Notes: a model not told the origin generated them from the sequence alone. Positions 1 through 9,130 are shown, counted from the first letter of the stretch. The stretch is 64,000 nt of DNA from UBA11475 sp902486425 (GCA_902486425.1 CABTOK010000001.1:62001-126000); one strand, 5' to 3'. Numbers and translations are program-made.

Positions 1-249
1 GCGGCGGCAAACGGCGAACCCGTTACGCCCGAAACCGTGTCAAAATATTTGTATACGGCGGACATAGGCGATCCGGAACTTATAATAAGAACGGGCGGGG
101 AACTCAGACTTTCGAACTTTATGCTGTTTCAGGCGGCATATTCCGAGCTTTATTTTACCAAAGTAATGTGGCCCGACTTTAACGAAGAAGAATTCGATAA
201 AGCGCTGGAAGATTTTTCTAAACGCAAACGCCGTTTCGGCGGGATATAA
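1..249 (+). CDS. uppS: Undecaprenyl diphosphate synthase, C-terminal part (5' end outside window)
   Basis: Cis-prenyltransferase that extends farnesyl diphosphate with isopentenyl diphosphate to C55 undecaprenyl diphosphate, the lipid carrier for peptidoglycan and other wall polymers. The frame is open from base 1, so only the last 82 residues are visible. They contain the conserved C-terminal block of the family: DPELIIRTGGE, RLSNFMLFQ, then SELYF and WPDF, which hold the arginine, serine and glutamate residues that bind the isopentenyl substrate. It is followed by cdsA, dxr and rseP in the usual Firmicutes order, so it is probably the first visible gene of that operon. Identification is secure. 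Confidence 0.96.
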   Translation, partial: AAANGEPVTPETVSKYLYTADIGDPELIIRTGGELRLSNFMLFQAAYSELYFTKVMWPDFNEEEFDKALEDFSKRKRRFGGI

Positions 250-329
250 TTGCGGAATATAATCAAGGTATATAAAATTATACCGTTTAATCCTCTGCGG
301 AAAACATATCGCGGGGATACGGAGAACAG

Positions 330-1196
330 ATGAAAAGTAATTTTTTAACGAGGGTAATAACGGGACTCGCGCTTGTTTTGTTTACCGTTTCGTTTTTCTT
401 TTTAAGAAACATAAGCGTTAAATTATTCGATATTTACACGGCGTTTCTCATGATCGTCGGAACGTATGAACTGTCGTCGAAGTTGTTCCTTTTCAAAATA
501 ACCAAAAACGAAGAGGGCAAGGAAGTAAAAACGTTGGATACCGACGGAGCGTCGGTTACGGCTTTCGTGATAACGATGCTCTCGGCATTTTTAGTGGTGC
601 CGGCTTTCGACTGTCTGAAGCCGCTCACCGCGTACTGCGTGATAATGGCGGAAGCCGCTATTATAGCGATAGTTTCGATCTTTTCGAAAGAAAAGGGCAA
701 ACTCGCATTAAAGGGACTTTTGACCGCAGTTTATCCGAAGCTTATAATGACGGCGTTTTTATATGCAAATTCGCTTGAAAACAACTCGCTTTTAGCTCTT
801 ATCCTTATTTTTACGATAGCTCCCGCGACGGACGTTATGGCATACCTTGCGGGATCTCTTTTAAAAGGCAAAAAGCTTTGTCCGAAAATCAGCCCTAACA
901 AGACGATTTCGGGCGCGATAGGCGGACTTACGGGCGGAATAATCGTGGCGGTCGCGCTGTCGTTTATCTTAAAGCCCGTTACCGACGTAAAACTCGTATG
1001 GCTTATCTTCGCCGCACTCGGCGTATTCGGCTCGGTGTTAACACAGATAGGCGATCTTGCCGAAAGCTATATTAAAAGGAAACTCGGCGTAAAAGATATG
1101 GGATTTATTTTCCCGGGACACGGCGGCGTTCTCGACAGATTCGACGGAATCTCATTCGCAGCGGTTCTCGTTACGATAGTCGTAGGTCTTTTATAA
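330..1196 (+). CDS. cdsA: Phosphatidate cytidylyltransferase (CDP-diglyceride synthase)
   Basis: Makes CDP-diacylglycerol from phosphatidic acid and CTP, the branch point for membrane phospholipids. The 288-residue product is strongly hydrophobic with about eight membrane segments. Near residues 246-273 it carries the CdsA signature: a serine and KRK followed by VKDMG, then FPGHGGVLDRFD with the metal-binding aspartates. KISPNKT precedes it, as in the family. The ATG is preceded by GGAG at good spacing. The gene lies 80 bp after uppS and 125 bp before dxr, as in most Firmicutes. Length is normal. Confidence 0.96.
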   Translation: MKSNFLTRVITGLALVLFTVSFFFLRNISVKLFDIYTAFLMIVGTYELSSKLFLFKITKNEEGKEVKTLDTDGASVTAFVITMLSAFLVVPAFDCLKPLTAYCVIMAEAAIIAIVSIFSKEKGKLALKGLLTAVYPKLIMTAFLYANSLENNSLLALILIFTIAPATDVMAYLAGSLLKGKKLCPKISPNKTISGAIGGLTGGIIVAVALSFILKPVTDVKLVWLIFAALGVFGSVLTQIGDLAESYIKRKLGVKDMGFIFPGHGGVLDRFDGISFAAVLVTIVVGLL

Positions 1197-1321
1197 TAAA
1201 AACGTTTTCGGGCGGAAAGAAGAATTTTCGCCCGAATTTTTTAGGAACGCGGATCGGCCGGCAGAAATCGGACAACCGGTTTTGCTTACTCTCCGCAAAT
1301 AACGGCGACGGTTTTGCTAAA

Positions 1322-2494
1322 ATGAAAAAGAAAATCGCTCTTTTAGGTTCTACCGGCTCCATCGGCAGGCAGACTTTAAACGTAATAAGGCGTAACCCCG
1401 ACTTGTTCGAGGTCGTTTCGCTTGCGGCCGGAAGCAATGCGGAGCTTATTTTAAAGCAGGCGGAAGAATTTTTGCCCGACGTTATTACGTTAAAGAACGA
1501 AACCGGTTTGAAAAAATTAAATATCGATTTAAAAAACGGCAATAATTACGGAGTAAAAGAAGTTTACTTCGGAAGCGAAGCTTATCTTGAAGCGATTACG
1601 GACGAAGCCGATCTCGTCGTTATCGCTCTCGTCGGATTCGATGGGCTTAAAGCCGTTCTGAAAGCGGCAGAAAAGGGCAAGGACATAGCTCTCGCTAATA
1701 AAGAAAGCCTCGTTGCCGGCGGAAAGTTTATAATGGATGCGATAAATTCGTCGGGAATAAGACTTAATCCGATAGACAGCGAACATTCCGCGATATGGCA
1801 ATGTCTCGGTTTTGACAGGACAACGCCTTTTAAAAAGCTGATTTTAACGGCTTCGGGCGGAGCTTTCAGAGATAAGACGATTGAAGAACTTAAAACAGTA
1901 ACGGCAAAGGAAGCGCTTAAACACCCGAACTGGAATATGGGCGATAAAATAACCGTGGACTGCGCGACGATGGTGAACAAAGCCTTCGAGGTAATCGAAG
2001 CGAACAGACTTTATAATGCTGACTTTTCGAAAATAGAAGCTGTTATGCACAGGGAGAGCATTATTCACTCAATGGTCGAGTTTTGCGATAATTCCGTTAT
2101 GGCGCAGCTTTCGTACCCGTCGATGGAAATCCCTATATCTCTCGCGCTGACGGACGGCAAAAGGCTTACGCAAAGCGTGGATGAACCCGACTTTTTTAAG
2201 ATTAAAACGCTTGACTTCGAGGAAATCGACGGTAAAAAATTTCCGTGCTTTCAGACAGGGATAGAAGCCGGAAAAAAAGGCGGGTTATATCCCGCAGTGT
2301 TCAACGGTGCAAACGAAGCCGCCAATCTCGCTTTCAGACAGGGCGTTATATCGTATCCCGATATTTACGCTATAATAGAAGGTGCGCTTTCGGCATATAC
2401 TGTAAAAGAGTCCGTGTCGCTCGAATCGATAGAACGGGCGAACGAATTTGCGACCGAGTTTGCCGAAAAATTCATAAAAAACAAATTAAATTAA
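1322..2494 (+). CDS. dxr: 1-deoxy-D-xylulose 5-phosphate reductoisomerase
   Basis: Second enzyme of the MEP isoprenoid pathway: converts 1-deoxy-D-xylulose 5-phosphate to 2-C-methyl-D-erythritol 4-phosphate with NADPH and a divalent metal, supplying precursors for the neighbouring uppS. The 390-residue length is typical. The N-terminus has the nucleotide-binding GSTGSIGRQTL. The central part has the metal and substrate motif IDSEHSAIWQC, then HPNWNMGDKITVDCATMVNK and HRESIIHSMVEF. It belongs to the uppS-cdsA-dxr-rseP cluster. Its 125-bp upstream gap is the largest in the cluster and may hold an internal promoter, but none is clear. Confidence 0.97.
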   Translation: MKKKIALLGSTGSIGRQTLNVIRRNPDLFEVVSLAAGSNAELILKQAEEFLPDVITLKNETGLKKLNIDLKNGNNYGVKEVYFGSEAYLEAITDEADLVVIALVGFDGLKAVLKAAEKGKDIALANKESLVAGGKFIMDAINSSGIRLNPIDSEHSAIWQCLGFDRTTPFKKLILTASGGAFRDKTIEELKTVTAKEALKHPNWNMGDKITVDCATMVNKAFEVIEANRLYNADFSKIEAVMHRESIIHSMVEFCDNSVMAQLSYPSMEIPISLALTDGKRLTQSVDEPDFFKIKTLDFEEIDGKKFPCFQTGIEAGKKGGLYPAVFNGANEAANLAFRQGVISYPDIYAIIEGALSAYTVKESVSLESIERANEFATEFAEKFIKNKLN

Positions 2495-2528
2495 ATAAAA
2501 ATCGGAACATTCCGAAAAAGGGTAAAAC

Positions 2529-3575
2529 ATGGCGTCGAATATGCTTGCGTCCTTTGCGGACGTATGGGGCAAAATATGGCCGATACTTGTTGCGATACTC
2601 ATACTTTTGCTTATGATAACGGTACATGAGTTCGGACATTATATAGTCGGTAAAATTTTTAAATTCAAAATAGACGAATTTGCGATAGGCTTCGGTCCCG
2701 CAATAGTCAGAAAACAAAAAAAGAACGGCGAATACTTTTCAATAAGGGCATTGCCGCTCGGCGGTTACTGCGCCTTTCACGGAGAAGACGACGAAGCCGT
2801 TGAAGAAGGCGACTTCAACTCAAAACCGCCGTGGCAGAGGATACTCGTTCTGATTGCCGGGGCGACGATGAATCTTCTTTTTGCACTGGTTGTGTCCGGA
2901 ATGTTTCTCGGAATTTACGGCGCGCCGATGTATAAAATAGTTTCGACCGATGATTACGAAGCGCAGGCTTTTAAGGCGGGCGATATAATATTGCAGATCG
3001 AAGACAAGGATATGTACGCCACGTTCGACGATTTTGCAAAGTATACTTCGGGTAAGTCTGCGGGCGACAGCATAAAATTCACCGTCTTACGAGACGGCAA
3101 AAAGGTTAAAATTTCGGCTGCTTTACACGAGAACGACGAAGGCAAAACCGTCATCGGCATAACGATGGGAGGCGAATACGTTAAATTCGGATTTTTCGAG
3201 ACGATAGGAAGAACGTTCGCCTACACGTTCAAACTCGGCATGTCGATATTGTCCGTTCTCGGCGGACTTATAACGGGCAAGGTAGGAATTTCGTCGATGG
3301 GCGGTACGTTTTCAACGATAACGGCTACGGCTCAGGGCGTCAAAAATTACGGGTTCCCGTTCCTTTTGCAGATAACCGCTTTAATCGGAGTCAATCTCGG
3401 AGTTTTCAATCTGCTTCCCATTCCGGCTCTCGACGGATCAAAAGTAGTATTTACGACGATAGAGTGGATAAGAGGCAAACCTATAAACCGCAACGTAGAA
3501 GCGGTTATTCATCTTATAGGATTCGTTCTCTTAATCGGTTTTGCCGTGCTTGTCGACCTGCAACATTGTTTTTGA
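2529..3575 (+). CDS. rseP: Site-2 intramembrane zinc metalloprotease RseP/RasP
   Basis: Membrane-embedded protease of the RseP/RasP family, which cleaves membrane proteins such as anti-sigma factors or signal-peptide remnants within the bilayer. The 348-residue protein has a first transmembrane helix ending in the zinc motif HEFGH (residues 33-37). A PDZ-like domain spans roughly residues 130-200, and the C-terminal membrane region carries NLLPIPALDG with the third zinc-ligand aspartate. A RBS-like AAAAGGG precedes the ATG. It follows dxr by 34 bp and ends the operon just ahead of a hairpin terminator. Confidence 0.95.
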   Translation: MASNMLASFADVWGKIWPILVAILILLLMITVHEFGHYIVGKIFKFKIDEFAIGFGPAIVRKQKKNGEYFSIRALPLGGYCAFHGEDDEAVEEGDFNSKPPWQRILVLIAGATMNLLFALVVSGMFLGIYGAPMYKIVSTDDYEAQAFKAGDIILQIEDKDMYATFDDFAKYTSGKSAGDSIKFTVLRDGKKVKISAALHENDEGKTVIGITMGGEYVKFGFFETIGRTFAYTFKLGMSILSVLGGLITGKVGISSMGGTFSTITATAQGVKNYGFPFLLQITALIGVNLGVFNLLPIPALDGSKVVFTTIEWIRGKPINRNVEAVIHLIGFVLLIGFAVLVDLQHCF

Positions 3576-3605
3576 CGGGCGGAACATATTTAATAAAAGC
3601 AAAAA

Positions 3606-3638
3606 AGAGGCTTGCTTACCGGCAGGCCTTTTTATTTG
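3606..3638 (+). terminator. Terminator after rseP
   Basis: Stem AGGCTTGC pairs with GCAGGCCT (one G-T pair) and is followed by TTTTTATTTG. It lies 30 bp after the rseP stop and closes the uppS-cdsA-dxr-rseP operon. Confidence 0.75.
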
Positions 3639-3710
3639 TTTATCATAAAATCCATATCCCCGAAAATATAATTATTACGAATAATCCGCGATATTTTTTA
3701 AGGGGAAAAA

Positions 3711-5075
3711 ATGAGTTGTTTATATTATAAAGAAAATTTTGACGAAAGAATAAATGAAATTTTGGATAATCTGATAAAAAGATGCCCGAACGAGCCTATG
3801 TTCGCAAAAACGGTAAAAGAGTATTTTTACTCTCTTAAGCCGCTTTATAAAAGCAGCCCCGAACTTTTTTACCGCGGTATTCCCGAGAGAATTACCGAAC
3901 CCGAAAAAACGATTATCTTCAGAGTTCCGTGGACGGACGATAAAGGGGAGATAAGGGTAAACCGCGGATACAGAGTAAAATTTTCGACCGTTCTCGGCGC
4001 AGGCAAGGGTGGACTTCGATTTAAAAGCGGCGTAAATCTCGACGAGATCAAAACTCTTGCGTTTTCGCAGGTGTTCAAAAACGCGCTTACCGGGCTTCCG
4101 ATGGGCGGAGCGAAAGGCGGCGCGGACTTCGATCCCAAGGGTAAATCCGACGGCGAAATAATGCGGTTTTGTCAGTCGTTCGTCAAAGGACTTTATAACG
4201 GCATAGGGGAGGATAAGGATATCCCCGCCGGGGATATGGGTGTAGGCGAGCGCGAAATAGGCTATATGTTCGGCGAATATAAGCGGCTTACCGAGAGATT
4301 CGGCTGCTCCTTCACGGGAAAGGGAATAAATTACGGCGGTCTTAAACTGCGTAAAGAAGCGACGGGTTACGGTCTCGTTTATTTTGTGAATGAGATATTA
4401 AAAGATATGGACGAAAAACTTTCGGGCAAAATAATAATCGTTTCGGGATCAGGAAACGTTGCCCTATACGCGATAAAAAAAGCAATATCTCTCGGCGCGA
4501 CGGTCGTCGCCGTTTCGGATTCTAACGGCGTTATTTACGATAAAAACGGAATAGATTTCGATCTTTTAATAAAAATCAAAGAAGAAAAACGAGGCAGAAT
4601 AAAAGAGTACGCGGCGATTAAAAAGAGAGCCGTATACTACGACAACCCGAAAGACATATGGAGAATAAAGTGCGATTTCGCCTTTCCGTGCGCCACTCAG
4701 AACGAGCTTGACGAAGAGAATGCCGAAGCTCTTATAAAGAACGGCTGTAAGCTTATAGCCGAAGGTGCGAACCTGCCTTGTACGGGAGCGGCGATTGAAA
4801 AATTTAAAAAAAGCGGAATTATCTTTGCCCCGTTCAAAGCCGCAAATGCCGGCGGTGTGGCGGCAAGCGGGTTCGAGATTATACAGAACTCCGCACGCTT
4901 TTATTTTACCGAGGAAGAGTCGGATAGAATGCTCAAAGAAATAATGAGAAATATTTATATAACCTGCCGCGACGAGGCAAAAGAAAACGGGGCGGAAGGT
5001 GATTTGACGGCAGGAGCGAATATAGCTTCGTATAAAAAAGTCGCTGCCGCGGTTCTTGCCGAAGGCTGCGTCTGA
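3711..5075 (+). CDS. gdhA: NADP-type glutamate dehydrogenase
   Basis: Interconverts 2-oxoglutarate plus ammonium and glutamate. The 454-residue length matches the hexameric small-subunit family. The substrate domain shows GAGKGGLRF, then TGLPMGGAKGGADFDP with the catalytic lysine, and AGDMGVGEREIGYMFG. The nucleotide-binding Rossmann domain begins around residue 240 with IIVSGSGNVALYAIKKA, followed by VVAVSDSNG. The pattern resembles biosynthetic NADP-dependent enzymes, but cofactor preference cannot be proved by eye. It is a single-gene unit between a terminator and a convergent acyltransferase gene. Confidence 0.95.
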   Translation: MSCLYYKENFDERINEILDNLIKRCPNEPMFAKTVKEYFYSLKPLYKSSPELFYRGIPERITEPEKTIIFRVPWTDDKGEIRVNRGYRVKFSTVLGAGKGGLRFKSGVNLDEIKTLAFSQVFKNALTGLPMGGAKGGADFDPKGKSDGEIMRFCQSFVKGLYNGIGEDKDIPAGDMGVGEREIGYMFGEYKRLTERFGCSFTGKGINYGGLKLRKEATGYGLVYFVNEILKDMDEKLSGKIIIVSGSGNVALYAIKKAISLGATVVAVSDSNGVIYDKNGIDFDLLIKIKEEKRGRIKEYAAIKKRAVYYDNPKDIWRIKCDFAFPCATQNELDEENAEALIKNGCKLIAEGANLPCTGAAIEKFKKSGIIFAPFKAANAGGVAASGFEIIQNSARFYFTEEESDRMLKEIMRNIYITCRDEAKENGAEGDLTAGANIASYKKVAAAVLAEGCV

Positions 5076-5213
5076 AATTTTAAAAGGAGCCATTTGACAG
5101 TGCCTGTATCGTCTGAACACAACCGCGATTTATATAGATTTATCCGAATGTATCTCTGAAACCTGACCATAAAAACGGGCGGCTTAAAATTGCCGACCGA
5201 TTTAATAAAAAAA

Positions 5214-6482
5214 TTATCTTTCAAACTTAAAGTCCTGCCATTTGCCGCCGTTTAAGCGGTGGATTTCTTCCGTGGCAAGTAAAAACTTGATAACAGAAGG
5301 AGTTTTAGGGTAAAACTCAACGAAATTGCCGTCCTGAAAAGTGTAAAATCTCGACGTGTCGGTACACATTCCGTACGTGGGAAGGTTAAGACTGTCGATA
5401 TGAAATTTGCACGGCGCGCCGTTTTTATCGCCGTCGTAGGTGAGACCGCTTCTGTCTATCGTGAGTTTGCCTTTGCCGACCTTTTCGGAAGTATCGGCCC
5501 CTTTTACGAGATGATCTTCGGGGAGAATACCGAGTTCGACTTCGTCCGAGAATGAAAAATCGGGATTTTTGATTTCTTCCCTGACAAACGCGCGTTCGTC
5601 ATTGAACCATTTGGTCTGAGTTTCGGGAATAACGCAGGTGTCGTCCAACGGAATCATATCGTACTTGTCGTTTATCTTTGCGCCGTTGCCGCAATGAGAG
5701 CAACGGATCTCGTCGCCCTTCGTCGTCATAGTGAATTCGCTGCCGCACTTCGGACACCGATACAACAAGGTTTCGAGTCCTTCGGCAACGTTATCGCCGA
5801 CTTTATAACTGTACCCGTGTATTTTGTTCCAGGCATATGCGTCATGGTATAAAGCTTCGTTTATTTTATCTTCGATTTCTTCGGGCGTAAGAGCTTTAAG
5901 ATCTTCCGGGGTGAAAAGTTTGTCGTACGTTACGTCTACTCTGCCGGGACGCTCGTTTAAAGCGTACTTCGGAGTCGTAAGATAGCCGCCTTCGATTTTA
6001 GAGTAGTAAACGGGAAGGTTAAAATGCTTCAGGAACTTGCCCGTGCCTATTGCGACAGGCTGATTCGCACCAGAAATAGAGTTCATTCCTTCCGGAAAGA
6101 TCGCGATATTGCCGCCCTGTTTTATTATTCTCGTCGCTTTTTTTATCGAAAGCGTGTCGGCGACAAAATTCTTTTTGGGAATAAGATGCAGGAGCTTTGA
6201 GATCATAACGAATTGTTTTCTGTAAAACTCGTTATAACCTACGATAAAGTTGTATTTGTTCGGAAGCGGGGTAAAGGCGTTGAAAAAATAGTCTATTCTC
6301 GAAGTGTGGTTGCTTATAAAAATATGCTGTTCTTTTACCTTTTTCATTCCGACGTTATCGTGAATATGCACGCCGTACTTCTTTCTCATTATCGGCGTTA
6401 AAACCGCCCCTAAAAACGCGTATGCGAATCCGGGTTTTTTGATTTTAGTCGTTCTCAATCTTTCTTCGTTTGTTTTTTTCAT
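5214..6482 (-). CDS. PlsC-like acyltransferase with C-terminal zinc ribbon
   Basis: Membrane-associated 1-acylglycerol-phosphate acyltransferase-type protein, expected to move an acyl chain onto a glycerol-lipid acceptor. The family motifs are present: NHTSRID (HX4D, residues 58-64) with catalytic His and Asp, and FPEG (129-132) that binds the acceptor phosphate. After the acyltransferase domain, two CxxC pairs (residues 243-246 and 261-264) form a zinc ribbon, and about 150 further residues are unassigned. At 422 residues it is far longer than ordinary PlsC (about 200-250), so acceptor and role are uncertain. The start is set by the AAGGGA site just upstream. It is a single-gene unit on the minus strand, 3' end facing gdhA. 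Confidence 0.82.
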   Translation of the reverse strand: MKKTNEERLRTTKIKKPGFAYAFLGAVLTPIMRKKYGVHIHDNVGMKKVKEQHIFISNHTSRIDYFFNAFTPLPNKYNFIVGYNEFYRKQFVMISKLLHLIPKKNFVADTLSIKKATRIIKQGGNIAIFPEGMNSISGANQPVAIGTGKFLKHFNLPVYYSKIEGGYLTTPKYALNERPGRVDVTYDKLFTPEDLKALTPEEIEDKINEALYHDAYAWNKIHGYSYKVGDNVAEGLETLLYRCPKCGSEFTMTTKGDEIRCSHCGNGAKINDKYDMIPLDDTCVIPETQTKWFNDERAFVREEIKNPDFSFSDEVELGILPEDHLVKGADTSEKVGKGKLTIDRSGLTYDGDKNGAPCKFHIDSLNLPTYGMCTDTSRFYTFQDGNFVEFYPKTPSVIKFLLATEEIHRLNGGKWQDFKFER

Positions 6483-6532
6483 TCGTAATCCCTTCTTATT
6501 TGATTTTCAGTTATCAGAAACGTTTCATAAAA

Positions 6533-6562
6533 AGTATAACAAATTATTGACTGTAAAATCAA
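6533..6562 (-). promoter_or_regulatory. Sigma-A-like promoter for the acyltransferase gene
   Basis: On the minus strand TTGATT and TATACT are separated by 18 bp, about 50 bp upstream of the acyltransferase start. Confidence 0.5.
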
Positions 6563-6610
6563 TTTTATCGGGCGGAAAAAGAATTAAAATAAAAGACACT
6601 TTCGGATTTT

Positions 6611-6727
6611 GTGCGTAAAAAATACGAAAATATTTATAAACGCGGCAGAATAGCGGACAAAATCGGCGGCGGATTTGACGATAAATCCGATTGGATTTTA
6701 AAGATAAAAGGAATCGTTTATATATGA
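6611..6727 (+). CDS. Possible 38-residue ORF or gene remnant
   Basis: A GTG-initiated frame reads VRKKYENIYKRG and RIADKIGGGFDDKSDWILKI, a protein-like composition unlike the surrounding noncoding DNA. It ends just before the hairpin at 6735. No ribosome-binding site is visible and the frame opens only slightly further upstream. It may therefore be the remains of a gene or a chance frame. It is the only coding-like stretch in the 360-bp gap between the acyltransferase and pyk. Confidence 0.2.
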   Translation: MRKKYENIYKRGRIADKIGGGFDDKSDWILKIKGIVYI

Positions 6728-6734
6728 AGAGATT

Positions 6735-6768
6735 AAAAAGACGCAACTTCAAATTGCGTCTTTTTAAT
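6735..6768 (-). terminator. Terminator of pyk (works on both strands)
   Basis: A perfect 12-bp stem, AAAAAGACGCAA with TTGCGTCTTTTT, and a 7-base loop. It lies about 75 bp beyond the pyk stop codon. The A- and T-rich stem ends allow termination in both directions. Confidence 0.85.
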
Positions 6769-6842
6769 TGTTTATTTAAGTTTTGCGTAAGTTTTTATCC
6801 GACCTGTATCGGTGAAATATATCCGCCGCATTGAACGTGCAA

Positions 6843-8255
6843 TTAAAGAGTCTGTATGCTTATAAGGTTAGAATTACCTACTTTGCCGTTAGGGGTGCCG
6901 GCGGTTATAACCACTTTGTCGCCTTTTTTGGCGATTCCGCTTTTAACGGCGCATTGCCTGGCAAAGTATAAAAGTATATCGAGAGAAGAATATTCTTCGC
7001 TCATAACAGGGGTTACGCCCCAGGAAAGAGCGAGCTTTCTGAAAGCTTTTTTATCGGTGGTCATGCCGATGATCGGTTCTTCGGGACGGAATCTCGAAAC
7101 CATTCTCGCAGTCATACCCGTTCTCGTGCAGACAACGAGAGCTTTTGCGTTAAGGTCGCGCGCAAGCATGCACGCCGAGTGAGAAAGTGCTATCTGATCG
7201 GAAGAGATGACAAACGATTCTTCGGAAATTACCTGAATGTAAACTCTGTTGTGTTCTGCCTGTTCCGCAATTTTTGCCATGGCGCGTACGGCGTCGACGG
7301 GATATTCGCCGGCGGCGGTTTCGCCGGAAAGCATAACGGCGCTCGTTCCGTCGTAAACGGCGTTCGCAACGTCCGAGATTTCCGCTCTGGTGGGGCGTTT
7401 GTTGTGAGTCATGGATTCGAGCATTTCGGTTGCGGTGATACAGCGTTTACCGAGAATACGGCTCATATCTATTATGTGTTTCTGAATGTTCGGAAGTTCT
7501 TCGTAGGGGATTTCGACTCCGAGATCGCCCCTTGCGACCATAACGCCGTCGGAAGCTTTTAATATGCTTTCGAGGTTGCTCACGCCAGTTCTGTTTTCGA
7601 TTTTGGCGATAAGGTCTATATCCGCACCTCCGTTTTCCGCAAGGAATTTGCGGGCGGTTTCGATATCTTCTTTACAGGATACGAATGATAAAGCGATAAA
7701 GTCCACGCCGCATTCGATTCCGAAAAGGAGATCTTTTTTATCCTGTTCCGACAAAAAGTCGAGCTTTAAGTGCTTGTTGGGGAAGAACATGCTTCTGTGG
7801 TCGGAAGTTTCTCCGCCGACGAGTACGGTAGTCAGAACGTCGTTTCCTTTTACTTCGTCTACGACGAACGACATAAGTCCGTTATTTAAAAGGATTTTGT
7901 CGCCTTTTTGCATGGACTCGGGAAGATTTTTATACGAAACCGAAACCTTTGTTTCGTCGCCTAAAATATCGTCCGAAGTGAATGTGAATTTATCGCCCTT
8001 TTTAAGAACTATTTTACCGTTTTTGTATCTGCCCGTTCTGAATTCCGGTCCCTTGGTATCGAGCATTATCGGAAGGGGAATGCCGCGTTCTTCTCTTATT
8101 TTTTTTACTATGTTGATTTTTTTAAGCTGTTCTTCGTGCGTCCCGTGTGAAAAGTTCAGTCGGCAAACGTTCATGCCGGCGTCGTACATAGCCGAAATAA
8201 CTTCTTCGGTATCGCTTGCGGGACCTAATGTGCATACTATTTTGGTCTTTTTCAT
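6843..8255 (-). CDS. pyk: Pyruvate kinase
   Basis: Last glycolytic step: phosphoenolpyruvate plus ADP to pyruvate plus ATP, in the cytoplasm. The product is 470 residues and opens with KTKIVCTLGPAS. It contains RLNFSHGTHEEQ, DTKGPEFRTG, the active-site segment LIAKIENRTGV followed by GVMVARGDLGVE, and ATEMLESMTHNKRPTRAE. It lacks the extra C-terminal phosphotransferase-like domain found in Bacillus enzymes, so it is the short form. The ATG is preceded by CGGAG. It is a single-gene transcription unit. Confidence 0.97.
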   Translation of the reverse strand: MKKTKIVCTLGPASDTEEVISAMYDAGMNVCRLNFSHGTHEEQLKKINIVKKIREERGIPLPIMLDTKGPEFRTGRYKNGKIVLKKGDKFTFTSDDILGDETKVSVSYKNLPESMQKGDKILLNNGLMSFVVDEVKGNDVLTTVLVGGETSDHRSMFFPNKHLKLDFLSEQDKKDLLFGIECGVDFIALSFVSCKEDIETARKFLAENGGADIDLIAKIENRTGVSNLESILKASDGVMVARGDLGVEIPYEELPNIQKHIIDMSRILGKRCITATEMLESMTHNKRPTRAEISDVANAVYDGTSAVMLSGETAAGEYPVDAVRAMAKIAEQAEHNRVYIQVISEESFVISSDQIALSHSACMLARDLNAKALVVCTRTGMTARMVSRFRPEEPIIGMTTDKKAFRKLALSWGVTPVMSEEYSSLDILLYFARQCAVKSGIAKKGDKVVITAGTPNGKVGNSNLISIQTL

Positions 8256-8302
8256 ATTGTCTCCGTAATTTTTAGTTTTACTTCTATATTTATAACCGAC
8301 TT

Positions 8303-8331
8303 ATTATATAAGAAAATCGCTTAAAACGCAA
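8303..8331 (-). promoter_or_regulatory. Sigma-A-like promoter of pyk
   Basis: Minus-strand TTGCGT and TATAAT with 17-bp spacing, about 50 bp before the pyk start. Confidence 0.6.
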
Positions 8332-8384
8332 GAATTTTTAAATAATATGTAATACCAAGGCAATTCGGACGACCGGTAAAATCA

Positions 8385-8425
8385 AAAATCAGGTCCCGCA
8401 AATTTTTCCGGGACCTGATTTTTTT
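8385..8425 (-). terminator. Terminator after the ECF S-component gene
   Basis: Stem AGGTCCCG/CGGGACCT with T-rich flanks on both strands, between the S-component stop and the pyk promoter. Confidence 0.75.
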
Positions 8426-8491
8426 ATTTGTTTTTGTATCGTTACAAAGTTATCTGTATCGCCTAAACGGCTCCGTTAATCAATATAGAGA

Positions 8492-9022
8492 CTATGCGGC
8501 TTCGTTTTTCTCTTCTTCCATCTTTTCGGGATAGACAAATTTTTTAACGGGGGTAACATACAATAAAAGAGTTCCGAAGACCGCGCCTATTCCGCCTTGT
8601 AAAAATTCAAACGGGAGCTTCATGATTGCGTATTCGAGAGTGCTGTAAACAAAAATTTTGCCTAACGTATAGCCGCCGACCATTATTATCATACCGATAA
8701 ATACGGCAAGAACCGAACGCCAGAGTTTTGGAAGCCTGCCTTTATAGCCGCCCGATATAAGAGCTATAGCGACCGCCTGCACGCCGTGCGTTACCAAAGA
8801 TACAAACATGGGGGCGGGATAAAAAATCATATCGCCGAGAAACGCGCCCACGCCGCCTACCACAAATGCAAGGAAAGGATCCAGAAACAGCGCCGCAAAG
8901 CATATTACTATATCGTTAAGATATACGTGACCGCCGGGTACGGGTACTCCGAATGACGAAAGAGCCACGTTCATCGCCGTGAAAACCGCTGCGAGACATA
9001 TTTTTTTAATCGAAATTTTCAT
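8492..9022 (-). CDS. ECF transporter S component, probably vitamin B6-type substrate
   Basis: Substrate-binding membrane subunit of an energy-coupling-factor vitamin transporter, about six hydrophobic helices in 176 residues. The pattern fits the family: an early IKKICLAAVFTAMNVAL helix, PVPGGHVYLNDIVICFAALF, then GGVGAFLGDM and FVSLVTHGVQA. No ATPase or T component is nearby, as expected for group II S components that share an EcfAA'T module elsewhere. The start at 9022 is chosen because AAAGGA precedes it, although the frame is open further upstream. It is divergent from a MocR/PdxR-like regulator, a pairing often seen with pyridoxine-type S components (PdxU). The substrate call is inferred from that neighbour only. 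Confidence 0.75.
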   Translation of the reverse strand: MKISIKKICLAAVFTAMNVALSSFGVPVPGGHVYLNDIVICFAALFLDPFLAFVVGGVGAFLGDMIFYPAPMFVSLVTHGVQAVAIALISGGYKGRLPKLWRSVLAVFIGMIIMVGGYTLGKIFVYSTLEYAIMKLPFEFLQGGIGAVFGTLLLYVTPVKKFVYPEKMEEEKNEAA

Positions 9023-9083
9023 AGTTATTCCTTTTCCCGCCTTAAAGAAGCGGTTGACTTTTTTACCGCAAAAGTATATCATA

Positions 9084-9130
9084 TATTTGGATATATAAAA
9101 TAACCAAATAAAATATTTTTTATATAACCA
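9084..9130. promoter_or_regulatory. Candidate operator between S component and MocR-type regulator
   Basis: A perfect inverted repeat, TATTTGG (9084-9090) and CCAAATA (9104-9110), is followed by a second copy of the ATAACCA sequence at 9124-9130. This gives two direct ATAACCA copies about 24 bp apart. MocR-family regulators commonly bind direct repeats in the divergent intergenic region. Function is inferred from position and symmetry. Confidence 0.45.
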
